Counted from the first letter of the stretch, positions 8,362 through 17,883 are shown. The stretch is 38,630 nucleotides of DNA from Verrucomicrobiota bacterium (GCA_008933015.1 WBXH01000007.1:1-38630), one strand, 5' to 3'. Notes: a model not told the origin generated them from the sequence alone. Made by a program: numbers and translations.

Positions 8362-11046
8362 TTAGCCCTGGGGAGAAACTGGGGAGATCTGTGGAGAAAC
8401 CTCGGATCCGATCTGTGGGGAGACTGCCGTGACATCGGCCTCTTTCCCCTCTGTTGATTTCTCGGGAGGTCTATTCCCCTTTTTGGGATCGACTCTGTTC
8501 AGTCCGACCCGCTGTCCAGCCGCCTCGACCAGTTCTGCCACTCTTCTCTTGGTGCCATAACCACGCAACCAGATCATAATCATGATCCCGGAATAGATGG
8601 CCCCGGGAAGGATCATCGCATGTTCCGTAGCCGCCCAGTAGATCAGGAAGCTGATCACCAGGAAGTTCAGCAGGAAGGTCGTCGCCACCATCTGCGTGGC
8701 CAAACCGACGCGGGTGAGGCACTTCGGACCGCCATGGTACTCCGTGACACTCCTCAGGGTGACTCCCCACCAGAAGCTCCCATAGATCTGGATATCCCAA
8801 GCCTTCCATCCTGTGTCGGTGGAGTAGCTCCAGCCTTCGGATTCAAGAAGTTTGATGATTGAGGTCAGCAGAAGCTCACGTCCTTTACCCTCCTCGTTCC
8901 AAAAGACCATCTTGGAGAGGCCGGGGATCCGACTAGGAGTTAAGTTCTTTTCCTTGGAGGCAACGACCGACTCAGGCGTCCGCTTGAACTTCAGCCATGT
9001 GAAGTAGCGCGACCATCCGCGAACCAGCGGCTGAGCCAAGGCTAGGAAGGCCACCAGAAGGCGTGCCCTGATCGTGTCGAAGCGTGGCTCCAACTTGGCG
9101 TGGATCATGTAGGAGAGGGCGACGAGGAACGTCCCTCCAAACATGAGATAGGCCACAATCCGTAACGCAGGGAAGGGGATCGAGAGTAGGAAGAGAAAGG
9201 CAGTCAAGGTCACCCACTCGATACTGCTCAGGTAAGCAGCCAGTTCTGACTGGGGAGTCGGGTAGATGCACTGGAAGAGGCCTTCGCCGAAGACTCCGTG
9301 ATAAATCACGGGTTGATTAATCAGCCAGGTAAAGCGCGGTGCACCGTAGACTTGTCCTTTCCACTTGGCTGTCCCAGTCGGCCCAAAGAAGACAAGGTGC
9401 TTAAAGCGGAGAAGAGACTCGGCTTCTCCGTACCCCTCTTGCTGTTTGCGGAAGGCCTTCAGTGTGAAGCGGCGGTAGTGCCAGACGATCGCCGAGGGAC
9501 TGAAGGCGATCACTTCACCCTCCTGTTGGAGGCGCCAGCAGAAGTCGACATCGTCACCAGCCTTGCGGTACTCGGGATCAAATCCCCCGATCTTGTCAAA
9601 AGCCCATCTGTGGAAGGCCATGTTGCAGCCGGGAATATGCTCCGCCACCACGTCGGTGAGCAGCACGTGACTCGGGCCGCCTGGAGCCGCGGAGACGCAG
9701 GCTTGGTGCCAGTTCTGTGCCGGTGGCGAGATATTGGGTCCACCGACACCAGCGTAGTCGCCCGAGAGAAGTGTGCCGACCAGATAGTAGAGCCAGTCCG
9801 GATCGGCCATGCAGTCACTGTCCGTGTAGGCGATGATCTCTCCTGTCGAAGCGGCGGCACCGACGTTGCGCGCTACGCTCAGGCCGTGATTGGTCTGGGT
9901 GATGGCGTTTACCCATGGGTGATGAGAAAGGATCTCCTGTGTGTTGTCGGTGGAGCCGTCATCCACGACGATCACCTCGTAGTCGGGGTAGTCGATCTTC
10001 TTCAGCGAACGGAGGCACGATTCCAGCGTCTGCCCGCCATTATAGCTGCAGACGATTACCGATACCTTGGGGACGCGTGGCAGGGGAGCGTGATGTGTGA
10101 TTGAAGCCGTGTTGTCATAGAAGCCCTTCACTGTTGCGAGGACCTTCTTCGGAGTCCGGTCACGCTTCACCAGACCGAAGGCCCAGTCCATGATATCCAT
10201 TCCTCCACGGTGCCATTCGTCCGTCCAGGCGTAGAGAATCGTCCCGGCCAGACCGCCTCGCACGACTGCATCGAGGTGCCAACCGATCATCTCCGACTGC
10301 TCCTCCTCAGTGTGGCGGATCGTGTCCATGCCGAACTCACCCATGATGAGCGGTTTGTCCTCGGCTAGATTCTGGAGGCGGGCCAGATAGCGTTCGAAGT
10401 CCTCCCTGCGGTGCAGGTAGACATTGAAAGTCAGGAAGTCGACATTCTGCGGCAGGAGATACTCCGTCGGAGGATAACTCGCATACGAGTAAAGAGCACG
10501 TGGGTCCTCGCGGCGGGCGATGTTGACCAGGTGCTCGACGAATTCCGTCACCCTCTTTGCACCAAGCCAGCGAACCATTGAAGAGGGGATCTCGTTGCCT
10601 AGCAGGTAGCCGAAGATGGCGTGGTGTCCCTTGTGCTCGCGCACGGCATCGATCACCGCCTTCTCGACCGTCGCTCTGACCTTCGGATCATTTAGGAACT
10701 CCACATGCTCCATCCAGGCGATGCTGAAGAGTACACGCAGACCATTCTCCAAGCAGAGGTCAAGGAACCAGCGGGGAGGGGTCGTGTAGATGCGGAGGAG
10801 GTTGGCCCCCGTCTCACGGATCACTGCCAGATCCCGGGCCACCTGTTCTCTGGGACCGAATTGGTATCCCTCGGCATCGGGTGCGAAGGGACCGTAGGTC
10901 ACCCCTTTTACAAAGAATTTCTTTTCACCCTCGAAGAAGAACTTCGAGCGGACAATTACACGCTCAGTCACCTGCAAAGTGTTATGGAGTGGGTGCGCGA
11001 AGTCTAGCCATAACAGATTGGAAAAGCCCTTGATTAAACCATACAA
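8362..11046 (-). CDS. Fusion protein: clan GH-A (GH2 TIM-barrel-like) glycoside hydrolase domain plus GT2 glycosyltransferase plus C-terminal membrane segments
   Basis: N-terminal half with LLGNEIP and LIMGEFGMD (acid/base and nucleophile Glu candidates); middle VSVIVCSYNGGQTLESCLRSL...VVDDGSTDNTQEI...YTDSDCMADPDWL...GDDVDFCWRLQQEG (GT2); hydrophobic segments towards the C-terminus. Exact start uncertain. Confidence 0.82.
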   Translation of the reverse strand: MYGLIKGFSNLLWLDFAHPLHNTLQVTERVIVRSKFFFEGEKKFFVKGVTYGPFAPDAEGYQFGPREQVARDLAVIRETGANLLRIYTTPPRWFLDLCLENGLRVLFSIAWMEHVEFLNDPKVRATVEKAVIDAVREHKGHHAIFGYLLGNEIPSSMVRWLGAKRVTEFVEHLVNIARREDPRALYSYASYPPTEYLLPQNVDFLTFNVYLHRREDFERYLARLQNLAEDKPLIMGEFGMDTIRHTEEEQSEMIGWHLDAVVRGGLAGTILYAWTDEWHRGGMDIMDWAFGLVKRDRTPKKVLATVKGFYDNTASITHHAPLPRVPKVSVIVCSYNGGQTLESCLRSLKKIDYPDYEVIVVDDGSTDNTQEILSHHPWVNAITQTNHGLSVARNVGAAASTGEIIAYTDSDCMADPDWLYYLVGTLLSGDYAGVGGPNISPPAQNWHQACVSAAPGGPSHVLLTDVVAEHIPGCNMAFHRWAFDKIGGFDPEYRKAGDDVDFCWRLQQEGEVIAFSPSAIVWHYRRFTLKAFRKQQEGYGEAESLLRFKHLVFFGPTGTAKWKGQVYGAPRFTWLINQPVIYHGVFGEGLFQCIYPTPQSELAAYLSSIEWVTLTAFLFLLSIPFPALRIVAYLMFGGTFLVALSYMIHAKLEPRFDTIRARLLVAFLALAQPLVRGWSRYFTWLKFKRTPESVVASKEKNLTPSRIPGLSKMVFWNEEGKGRELLLTSIIKLLESEGWSYSTDTGWKAWDIQIYGSFWWGVTLRSVTEYHGGPKCLTRVGLATQMVATTFLLNFLVISFLIYWAATEHAMILPGAIYSGIMIMIWLRGYGTKRRVAELVEAAGQRVGLNRVDPKKGNRPPEKSTEGKEADVTAVSPQIGSEVSPQISPVSPQG

Positions 11047-11050
11047 GTCA

Positions 11051-11079
11051 CAAAAAAAGACACTCTGTTGAGTGTCTTT
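11051..11079 (-). terminator. Intrinsic terminator on minus strand (probably ends comM transcription)
   Basis: Plus strand AAAGACACTC-TGTT-GAGTGTCTTT (10 bp stem); on the minus strand the stem is followed by a T7 run. Confidence 0.75.
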
Positions 11080-11095
11080 AAGACCTCCCTCTCGG

Positions 11096-11142
11096 ATAAC
11101 GCAGTTTTGAGAATACCCCCCGATACCTCAAAACTGCGTTAT
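11096..11142. repeat. Perfect 16 bp inverted repeat with 15 nt loop
   Basis: ATAACGCAGTTTTGAG (11096-11111) - AATACCCCCCGATAC - CTCAAAACTGCGTTAT (11127-11142); imperfect extension CTCTCGG / CCGAAGAG outside. Confidence 0.9.
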
Positions 11143-11171
11143 AACTCCGAAGAGATACTTTTATATTAGCG

Positions 11172-11202
11172 AAACTTATAGTGTTCGCAATAAGTTTTTT
11201 TT
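11172..11202 (+). terminator. Terminator-like hairpin on plus strand
   Basis: AAACTTAT (11172-11179) ... ATAAGTTT (11190-11197), overlapping a T8 run (11195-11202). No plus-strand gene precedes it. Confidence 0.45.
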
Positions 11203-11229
11203 AAAAGTTCTGAAACTGTAGTAATGCCC

Positions 11230-12765
11230 CTAACTCCAGACCTGACGATCAAGATTCCTATAGCTGAGCGCCTCCAGGAGATGATCGGGGGCGATGGAGT
11301 CACTCCCCGCCAGATCAGCGATGGTTCGGGCTACCTTGAGGATGCGGTCATAGGCGCGAGCACTGAAATTAAGGTCGGTCATGGCGTTCTTGAGGAGTTC
11401 ATTCCCCTGATCGGTGAGGCGGCAATGCTCCTTGAGCTGGGCATGGGTCATGCGGGCATTACAGGTTACTTTTCTGGACTTTGCAAAACGGAGTTTCTGG
11501 ATCTCCCTTGCTTTGATGACTCGCTCCCTGATCGCTGCTGAGGATTCGGCAGGGATCGTGTCGGTGAGTTCCTTGTACTCCACGGCAGGGGCCTCCACAT
11601 GGAGGTCGATCCGATCAAGTAGTGGGCCAGAGATTTTCTGCCGATAGCGTTCGACTTGTCCGGGCGAGCAGCGGCACTCGCGCTTCGGGTCACCGTAGTA
11701 ACCGCAGGGGCACGGGTTCATTGCCGCAACGAGCATGAAGGTCGACGGGAAGGTCATCGTTCCGGATGCTCTGGATATCGTAACTTTACCATCCTCAAGT
11801 GGCTGACGCAGGACTTCGAGCGTGGAACGGTGAAACTCTGGTAATTCGTCGAGGAAGAGGACGCCGTGATGGGCAAGGCTTACCTCCCCCGGTGTGATGT
11901 TGGCTGTTCCTCCCAGGAGGCCGATGTCGGAGATTGTATGGTGAGGATCGCGAAAGGGGCGCCTGACCACGATGGACTCGTCGGCTGAGAGGAGTCCGCA
12001 GACAGAGTGGATCTTGGTCGTATCGATTGCTTCGTCGAGGGACATCGGCGGCATGATGGTTGGAATGCGTCGCGCCAGCATCGACTTGCCCGATCCGGGC
12101 GGACCCAGCAGGAGGAGGTTGTGGCCCCCTGCCACGGCGACCTCGATAGCGCGCTTGACCTGGTGTTGTCCCTTTACCTCGGAGAAGTCGACATCGAAGA
12201 GATGGACCTGATGCTCAAGGGCCGTGAGATCACTCACCGAGGGATTCAGTTCGGACGTCCGCGACAGGAACTCGTAGGCCTCGCGGAGGTTCCTTACGCC
12301 ATAGACTTCGATGCCTTCAACGACCGAGGCCTCTCGTAGATTAGCAAGTGGAAGAATAACGGCCTTCTTTCCACGGGCTCGCGCCTCGAGGGTGAGGGGA
12401 AGTGCTCCCTTGATCGGACGGACATCCCCGGTGAGGGCAAGCTCTCCGGCAACAGCACAACGGGAGAGGCGTGGGAGATCCTCTTCCAGGTCGGTGGCGA
12501 TCATCCCGATGGCGATGGGAAGATCGAAGCTGGGTCCCTGTTTCTTAATGTCAGCCGGGGCGAGATTCACCGTGGTGCGCTTGCGCGGCCAGCGGTAACC
12601 GCTGTTGGAGAGGGCGGCGATGACGCGGTCCTTGCTTTCCTTGACAGCTGTGTCCGGTAACCCAACAACGATGATCGAGGGTTCCCCGCTTCCGGTGTTT
12701 ACCTCGATTTCTATTTCAGTGGCATCCACCCCGACGACTGCCGCGGAAAAAACACGTGTGATCAT
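11230..12765 (-). CDS. comM: YifB/ComM family Mg chelatase-like AAA ATPase
   Basis: [37 protein letters not shown]...[25 protein letters not shown]...[42 protein letters not shown]. Confidence 0.95.
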   Translation of the reverse strand: MITRVFSAAVVGVDATEIEIEVNTGSGEPSIIVVGLPDTAVKESKDRVIAALSNSGYRWPRKRTTVNLAPADIKKQGPSFDLPIAIGMIATDLEEDLPRLSRCAVAGELALTGDVRPIKGALPLTLEARARGKKAVILPLANLREASVVEGIEVYGVRNLREAYEFLSRTSELNPSVSDLTALEHQVHLFDVDFSEVKGQHQVKRAIEVAVAGGHNLLLLGPPGSGKSMLARRIPTIMPPMSLDEAIDTTKIHSVCGLLSADESIVVRRPFRDPHHTISDIGLLGGTANITPGEVSLAHHGVLFLDELPEFHRSTLEVLRQPLEDGKVTISRASGTMTFPSTFMLVAAMNPCPCGYYGDPKRECRCSPGQVERYRQKISGPLLDRIDLHVEAPAVEYKELTDTIPAESSAAIRERVIKAREIQKLRFAKSRKVTCNARMTHAQLKEHCRLTDQGNELLKNAMTDLNFSARAYDRILKVARTIADLAGSDSIAPDHLLEALSYRNLDRQVWS

Positions 12766-12889
12766 CAGGAACTCATCACACGGAGGTGTCGCGTTGTAAA
12801 CGGGTGATCCGATTTATCAAAAGATTTCGAACGCACGGGAAGCGGGCTTTGTCAAATAGGCATAAGAAAACAACCAACCAAATAAAAAT

Positions 12890-13744
12890 ATGTCATACGA
12901 AGATACAGACTCAGGATTCCAACTTTACCTGCGCCAGATCGCGCAGTATCCGCTCATCACCCGAGCCGAAGAGATCACCCTTGCCGCCAAGATCAAGAAG
13001 GGGGATACGAAAGCCAAGGAGAGAATGATTCGCGCAAACCTACGGCTGGTTGTCAAGATTGCCCGTGATTATGCCAACCTTGGACTTCCGCTCATGGATC
13101 TCATCTCGGAGGGTAACATTGGCCTGATGAAGGCCGTGGAGCGCTTCGATCCAGCGAAGGGAGGGAAGCTGTCGACCTATGGTTCATGGTGGATCAAGCA
13201 GGCGATCAAGCGCTCCCTAGCCAATCAGGGAAAGACCATCCGTCTGCCCGTGCACCTCGTCGATAAAATCGCCAAGATCCGCCGTGTTGCCGCAGGCATG
13301 AGCGACGAGATGGGTCGCGAGGTGAGTGACGAAGAAATCGCCGAGGAGGTGGGCATGTCTGCCTCCAAGGTTACTCAACTCAAGTTGGCCGCTATACGAC
13401 CAGCCTCTCTGGACGCTCCTATCGGAGACGAGGACTCCACGGAGTTCGGCGAGATGGTGGGTGACGAGGCTGCCGATGACCCTTTCGAGCAACTCAGCGG
13501 TAAGAATATGCTTGAAGAGGTGGGTGATCTTCTTGATCAACTCGATGATCGTGAAAAGAGGATCATTAACTCACGCTTCGGGTTGGATGGTGCGGATCCC
13601 ATCACGCTGGAGGAAGTCGGGGTGAAGTTCGGGGTAACCCGCGAGCGGATCCGCCAACTTCAGAACGTGGCACTTACCAAGATGCGCCGTGCTCTTGGTA
13701 AACGTGAACGTCCCGACATTGAGATGATCACACAAGCTGCCTGA
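12890..13744 (+). CDS. Sigma-70 family RNA polymerase sigma factor (short RpoD/RpoH-like, 284 aa)
   Basis: MIRANLRLVVKIARDYANLGLPLMDLISEGNIGLMKAVERFDPAKGGKLSTYGSWWIKQAIKRSL...SRFGLDGADPITLEEVGVKFGVTRERIRQLQNVALTKMRRAL. Confidence 0.93.
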   Translation: MSYEDTDSGFQLYLRQIAQYPLITRAEEITLAAKIKKGDTKAKERMIRANLRLVVKIARDYANLGLPLMDLISEGNIGLMKAVERFDPAKGGKLSTYGSWWIKQAIKRSLANQGKTIRLPVHLVDKIAKIRRVAAGMSDEMGREVSDEEIAEEVGMSASKVTQLKLAAIRPASLDAPIGDEDSTEFGEMVGDEAADDPFEQLSGKNMLEEVGDLLDQLDDREKRIINSRFGLDGADPITLEEVGVKFGVTRERIRQLQNVALTKMRRALGKRERPDIEMITQAA

Positions 13745-13778
13745 GAGCTGTTCAAGAGCGCCGAAAATAAAGTCAAAA

Positions 13779-13802
13779 GGAGCCGGGTTCGAAACCGGCT
13801 CC
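13779..13802. terminator. Hairpin between convergent sigma factor and recD2 genes
   Basis: GGAGCCGG-GTTCGAAA-CCGGCTCC stem, followed by CTATTTATAG. Confidence 0.65.
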
Positions 13803-13817
13803 CTATTTATAGGGTCA

Positions 13818-16031
13818 TCAGAGACTCAGACGGTGAAGGAGTCCTCCGTGGCGGTGTCTGGTTGATTCGTTTCGCACCGCCAAGCCGAGCGCCTTTTTCT
13901 GCCCGATGAGGACGACCATCCTCTTCCCGCGGGTGACACCGGTATAGAGGAGATTCCGCTGGAGCAGGAGGTACTGCTGCATGGCCAGCGGGATGACAAC
14001 GACCGGGAATTCCGAGCCTTGGCTTTTGTGAATGGTGATAGCGTAGGCAAGTTCGAGCTCGTCGAGTTCGCCGAACTCGTAGGGGACCTCCCGCTTGCCG
14101 AACCGAACGCGCATCTGCTTCTCTTCCTTGTCGATTGCGCGGATGCGGCCGATATCGCCGTTAAAGACCTCTTTATCGTAGTTATTCGATGTCTGGATGA
14201 CCTTGTCTCCGATGCGGAAGAGATTTCCGAAGCCCTGATACTCCTCGCGGTATTGGCTGTGGGGATTGAGCGCAGCCTGAAGACGCGCGTTGAGTTCACG
14301 GATTCCGAGGCTCCCGCGGTGCATCGGGCTGAGGATCTGGATGTCCTCGATGGGATCTACCCCCAGGTGTTTCGGTAGACGGTCGCGTACCATGGTGACC
14401 AGTGTGGTCGCACACTCCTCGGCCTCCTCGCGCTCGATGAAGACGAAATCGGAGTCCTTCGCTGCCTCGATGATATCGGGGACTTCCCCCCGGTTGATCG
14501 CATGGGCGCCACTGATGATGCGGCTATCACCAGCCTGTCGGAAGATCTCGCGCAGATGGACGACGGGAATTGTCCCACTACGGATGATGTCCCCCAAGAC
14601 AAGTCCCGGCCCCACACTAGGAAGCTGATCAGCGTCACCCACAAGGATAAGGCGCGCCTTACGTGGGAGTGCATCCAGCAGGCGGCTCATGAGGGGAACA
14701 TCGACCATCGAGACCTCGTCGACGACGACGACATCTCCCTCCAGTGGATTGGATGCACTGCGCTGGAATCCCCCCCTTGCAGGTTGGAACTCAAGCAGTC
14801 GGTGCAACGTTGAAGCCTCCAGGCCGGTCGCTTCGGCCAGCCTCTGGGCCGCTCGTCCCGTGGGTGCGGCAAGGAGGCACTTGAGCTTCTTGGCGGTAAG
14901 GATTTTCAGCAGGGACTGGACGAGGGTGGTCTTCCCCACACCGGGGCCTCCGGTGATGACGACGGCACGACTTCGTAGAGCTCTCCTCAGGGCATCATAC
15001 TGACTGGGTGAAAGCTTGCGGCCGGTCTTCTCCTCCACCCAGGGGATCGCCTTCTCCACATCGATCGGAGGCTCTGGTTCGCTGGCCTCGGAGAGACGTC
15101 GGAGTTGCCGAGCGATCCGCTCCTCGGCATCACGGAGTAGCGGCAGGAAGATCATCTCCTCTCCCTCGATCCGCTCGGAGATGATTCTCTCGTCTTTCAG
15201 ATGCCGCTCGAAAGCCTGGGTAATGATATCCTCATCGACCTCCAGAAGCCGGGTGGCTCCCTCGAGAAGATCGCGACGCGGCAGGGCACAATGGCCTTCG
15301 GTAGTGGCCTGATCGAGGAGGTGGTCCAGAGCCGCCCGTGCACGGAGCAGGGAGTCGGCTTCGAGTCCGAGCTTTTCGGCAACGCTGTCGGCGGAGTGGA
15401 AGCCGATGCCGTGGATATCCCTTGCCAGTCGGTAGGGATCGGCTCGGATCATCGCGATCGCTTCGGCACCGTAGCTCTTGAAGATCCTGACCGCTCGGTT
15501 CGTTCCCAGTCCATGAGCGTGCAGGAAAAGCATGATGTCCCGCACCACTTTCTGTTCCGCCCAGGCCTCCTTGATCCGCTGACGGCGTTCCTGACCGATC
15601 CCCTCGACCTCCTGAAGGCGCTTCGACTGATTCTCGATGACATCGAAGACCTTCTCTCCGAACTTCTTCACGAGTTTGGTGGCGTAGACCGGGCCGATTC
15701 CCTTGATCATCCCGCTGCCGAGGTATTTCTCGATTCCCTCAAGGGAAGTTGGTGGCTGGGTCTTGATCTTATGTGCCTTGAGTTGGATCCCATGTTCACG
15801 ATCCTTTTCCCAAGTTCCCTGGGCCGTCAGCCATTCTCCCGCCGCAACGGAGGGAAGTGATCCGAGAACCGCCACGGGTTCCTTACGTCCCTGGACCTTG
15901 ACTTTGAGAATGCAGAATCCGGTCTCCTCGTTGTGGAAGGTGACCCGCTCGACTTGTCCGCTCAGGGCATCGTCAGGACCACCGGGCACCGGTTCATTAT
16001 CCGGTTTTTTGCGGAAGGGGTGGCGTTTCAT
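13818..16031 (-). CDS. recD2: RecD2-family ATP-dependent DNA helicase
   Basis: GQVERVTFHNEETGFCILKVKV...YLGSGMIKGIGPVYATKLVKKFG...VITGGPGVGKTTLVQSLL...AAPTGRAAQRL...VVDEVSMVDVPLMSRLL...LELAYAITIHKSQGSEFPVVVIP. Start could also be 16073. Confidence 0.93.
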   Translation of the reverse strand: MKRHPFRKKPDNEPVPGGPDDALSGQVERVTFHNEETGFCILKVKVQGRKEPVAVLGSLPSVAAGEWLTAQGTWEKDREHGIQLKAHKIKTQPPTSLEGIEKYLGSGMIKGIGPVYATKLVKKFGEKVFDVIENQSKRLQEVEGIGQERRQRIKEAWAEQKVVRDIMLFLHAHGLGTNRAVRIFKSYGAEAIAMIRADPYRLARDIHGIGFHSADSVAEKLGLEADSLLRARAALDHLLDQATTEGHCALPRRDLLEGATRLLEVDEDIITQAFERHLKDERIISERIEGEEMIFLPLLRDAEERIARQLRRLSEASEPEPPIDVEKAIPWVEEKTGRKLSPSQYDALRRALRSRAVVITGGPGVGKTTLVQSLLKILTAKKLKCLLAAPTGRAAQRLAEATGLEASTLHRLLEFQPARGGFQRSASNPLEGDVVVVDEVSMVDVPLMSRLLDALPRKARLILVGDADQLPSVGPGLVLGDIIRSGTIPVVHLREIFRQAGDSRIISGAHAINRGEVPDIIEAAKDSDFVFIEREEAEECATTLVTMVRDRLPKHLGVDPIEDIQILSPMHRGSLGIRELNARLQAALNPHSQYREEYQGFGNLFRIGDKVIQTSNNYDKEVFNGDIGRIRAIDKEEKQMRVRFGKREVPYEFGELDELELAYAITIHKSQGSEFPVVVIPLAMQQYLLLQRNLLYTGVTRGKRMVVLIGQKKALGLAVRNESTRHRHGGLLHRLSL

Positions 16032-16087
16032 CGAATCATCTTGAAGGGATGGGGATTTGGAGGATCTTGGCAACGCTGATTCAAGTC

Positions 16088-16711
16088 ATGAAAAAAGAAA
16101 TGAAAACCGCTCTCCTGTGCACCTTTATTCTTCTACCAGCCTTGGGCTTCATTCAAGCAGCCGATGTCCAGATTGTCGAAAACGGATATGGTATCGTCCG
16201 TGGACCGGGCTATGCCTTCACACTTAAGGCCCCCATGGGATGGGTGATCGATGCGGCAAGCGGTGTGGAGCAAGGACTACCCGCCGTTTTCTATCCGAAA
16301 GGAGCCGCCTGGTCCGAGAGTCCCGCTGTCGCTTATGCCCGCGCCCGCCCGCGAACCAAAAAAGTCAATACCATCGAAGCGACTGTGCAGGCGGCAGTGG
16401 ATGCCCTTCGTGTCCAGGGAAATCCGGACTACAGCGCCAAGTTCTTCAAGACGATTAAGACCGAGCATGGGAAGGAAGGAATCATCTATCGTTGCAGTGG
16501 CTCGAAAACAGGGGACATCGAGGCCACGGCTTACTTCAAGGAGATGCAGACGATTGATTTCGTGACCTTGAGTTGCCGTTCCGAAAAGGTCTTTGATGCG
16601 GCGCTTCCTGCCTTCGAGGAACTTGTCTCTTCCTACGCCTTCCAAGCTGAAAAGATTCCGTTCGGTCCCAACAAACGGGGTTTCTTTCAAGACGGAACCC
16701 CGAAGGAATAA
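16088..16711 (+). CDS. Hypothetical exported protein
   Basis: MKKEMKTALLCTFILLPALGFIQAADVQ... signal-peptide-like N-terminus; no family recognised. Confidence 0.65.
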   Translation: MKKEMKTALLCTFILLPALGFIQAADVQIVENGYGIVRGPGYAFTLKAPMGWVIDAASGVEQGLPAVFYPKGAAWSESPAVAYARARPRTKKVNTIEATVQAAVDALRVQGNPDYSAKFFKTIKTEHGKEGIIYRCSGSKTGDIEATAYFKEMQTIDFVTLSCRSEKVFDAALPAFEELVSSYAFQAEKIPFGPNKRGFFQDGTPKE

Positions 16712-16722
16712 ACGTCTACTCC

Positions 16723-17262
16723 CTAAAGAATGAACTCCTGCCACTCCGAGGAGCGGTGAAACTCCCGGGCTTTGTGAAGTGAGGTGCTGGAGAGAATAGG
16801 TACTCTTCCGGTGCCGTAGTCGTATCTGCTGCAACTTACCCTGATCCGGTCTCCGGGCGCGCCTTCCAGAGGGACGACGAGTCGCCCGCACCATCCCTCT
16901 TTTGTCCTCTGCGCCTTAGCTTCCAAGGGAGGGGGAATGAAGAACTCTTCAAGTTGGCGTTCACCTTTTCTCACGGCAACGGCCGCGGCATAATCCGGAT
17001 AGTGAAGCGCCAGGGTAAACCCATTCGGGGAGATCTGATACTCGTGGTAATCGATATTTCCTTCGCGCTGAAAAAAGAGTTCGATCACATCACCATGCTC
17101 CCACATCTTCTGCTGATTTGCGGTGGCGGAGCTTCCTACCTCATCGTCAATGAAGTTGGCTTCCAAGATCAGTCTTCCATCCTTCCAGGAGAAGGTGGCC
17201 GTACCGGGATGAAAATCGCCCTCTTGCTCAGGAAGCCAGGATTGGCGGAGATCAAGTTTCAT
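16723..17262 (-). CDS. DOMON/CBM9-like domain protein
   Basis: GTATFSWKDGRLILEANFIDDEVGSSATANQQKMWEHGDVIELFFQREGNIDYHEYQISPNG resembles CBM9-like sugar-binding folds. Confidence 0.6.
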   Translation of the reverse strand: MKLDLRQSWLPEQEGDFHPGTATFSWKDGRLILEANFIDDEVGSSATANQQKMWEHGDVIELFFQREGNIDYHEYQISPNGFTLALHYPDYAAAVAVRKGERQLEEFFIPPPLEAKAQRTKEGWCGRLVVPLEGAPGDRIRVSCSRYDYGTGRVPILSSTSLHKAREFHRSSEWQEFIL

Positions 17263-17265
17263 GAT

Positions 17266-17811
17266 TCAGCGAGGCAAGAGAGAGATCACCTTCTCCGCCT
17301 GTTTCAAGTGAAGACCAAGGTGAAAGCCGAACATGCAGTGCCACTTGTGGGCATCAAAGAGACCGAATACAGGATGGGGAGTTTCTGCGGTTCCTCGGAG
17401 ATGAGGGAGAGTTTCAATCATGGAGAGATAGTCATCCACTGACTCACGGAAGGCCTCGATCTGTTCCGAACCTGATAAGGCTACTTCATGCGGCAGAACA
17501 TCGGTCTTATGGTTGATCGGGCGCTCGGGGGTGGGATCCTCGCGGCGGGCCAACTTCTCCACGGTGTGCGCGATCATCCGGTTCACAATGGCATTGTGTT
17601 CCAGAATCTGGAAGAAAGACCAATGTTGCATCTCGGGATCGACTCCGATCATCGGAGGAATGGAGACAGCGGTTGTCCCCTCCTGAATGGAGAGCTTGGA
17701 TGCGAGTCCCAGATACTGGTCACGAATCTTGATGATGCCATTGGTCGCTGAGGCACGTCCGGTCAGAAGGAGTTTGGTGCGGACGACGGCTTTGATCAGC
17801 GGACTGCTCAT
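17266..17811 (-). CDS. Possible DinB-like four-helix protein
   Basis: HWSFFQILEHNAIVNRMIAHTVEKLARRED...FGLFDAHKWHCMFGFHLGLHLKQAEKVI; His pattern resembles DinB-like families. Confidence 0.5.
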   Translation of the reverse strand: MSSPLIKAVVRTKLLLTGRASATNGIIKIRDQYLGLASKLSIQEGTTAVSIPPMIGVDPEMQHWSFFQILEHNAIVNRMIAHTVEKLARREDPTPERPINHKTDVLPHEVALSGSEQIEAFRESVDDYLSMIETLPHLRGTAETPHPVFGLFDAHKWHCMFGFHLGLHLKQAEKVISLLPR

Positions 17812-17883
17812 GAAGTCAAATAGTCTCTTCCTGCTTTCCTGTTTTCCATATTAATTCTTCGATAGCATCGCCATCACCTTTCA

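Noticed and set aside
9298-10104. 268 aa plus-strand ORF
   Set aside because: Wholly antisense to the well-supported GT2 domain; no recognisable family; an artefact of codon bias in GC-rich DNA.
13779-13802. tRNA T-arm-like GGGTTCGAAACC sequence
   Set aside because: Loop between GCCGG/CCGGC is 8 nt, no anticodon or acceptor arms around it, and it sits between convergent genes; best read as a terminator hairpin.
15201-15860. 219 aa plus-strand ORF
   Set aside because: Antisense to recD2; no family features.
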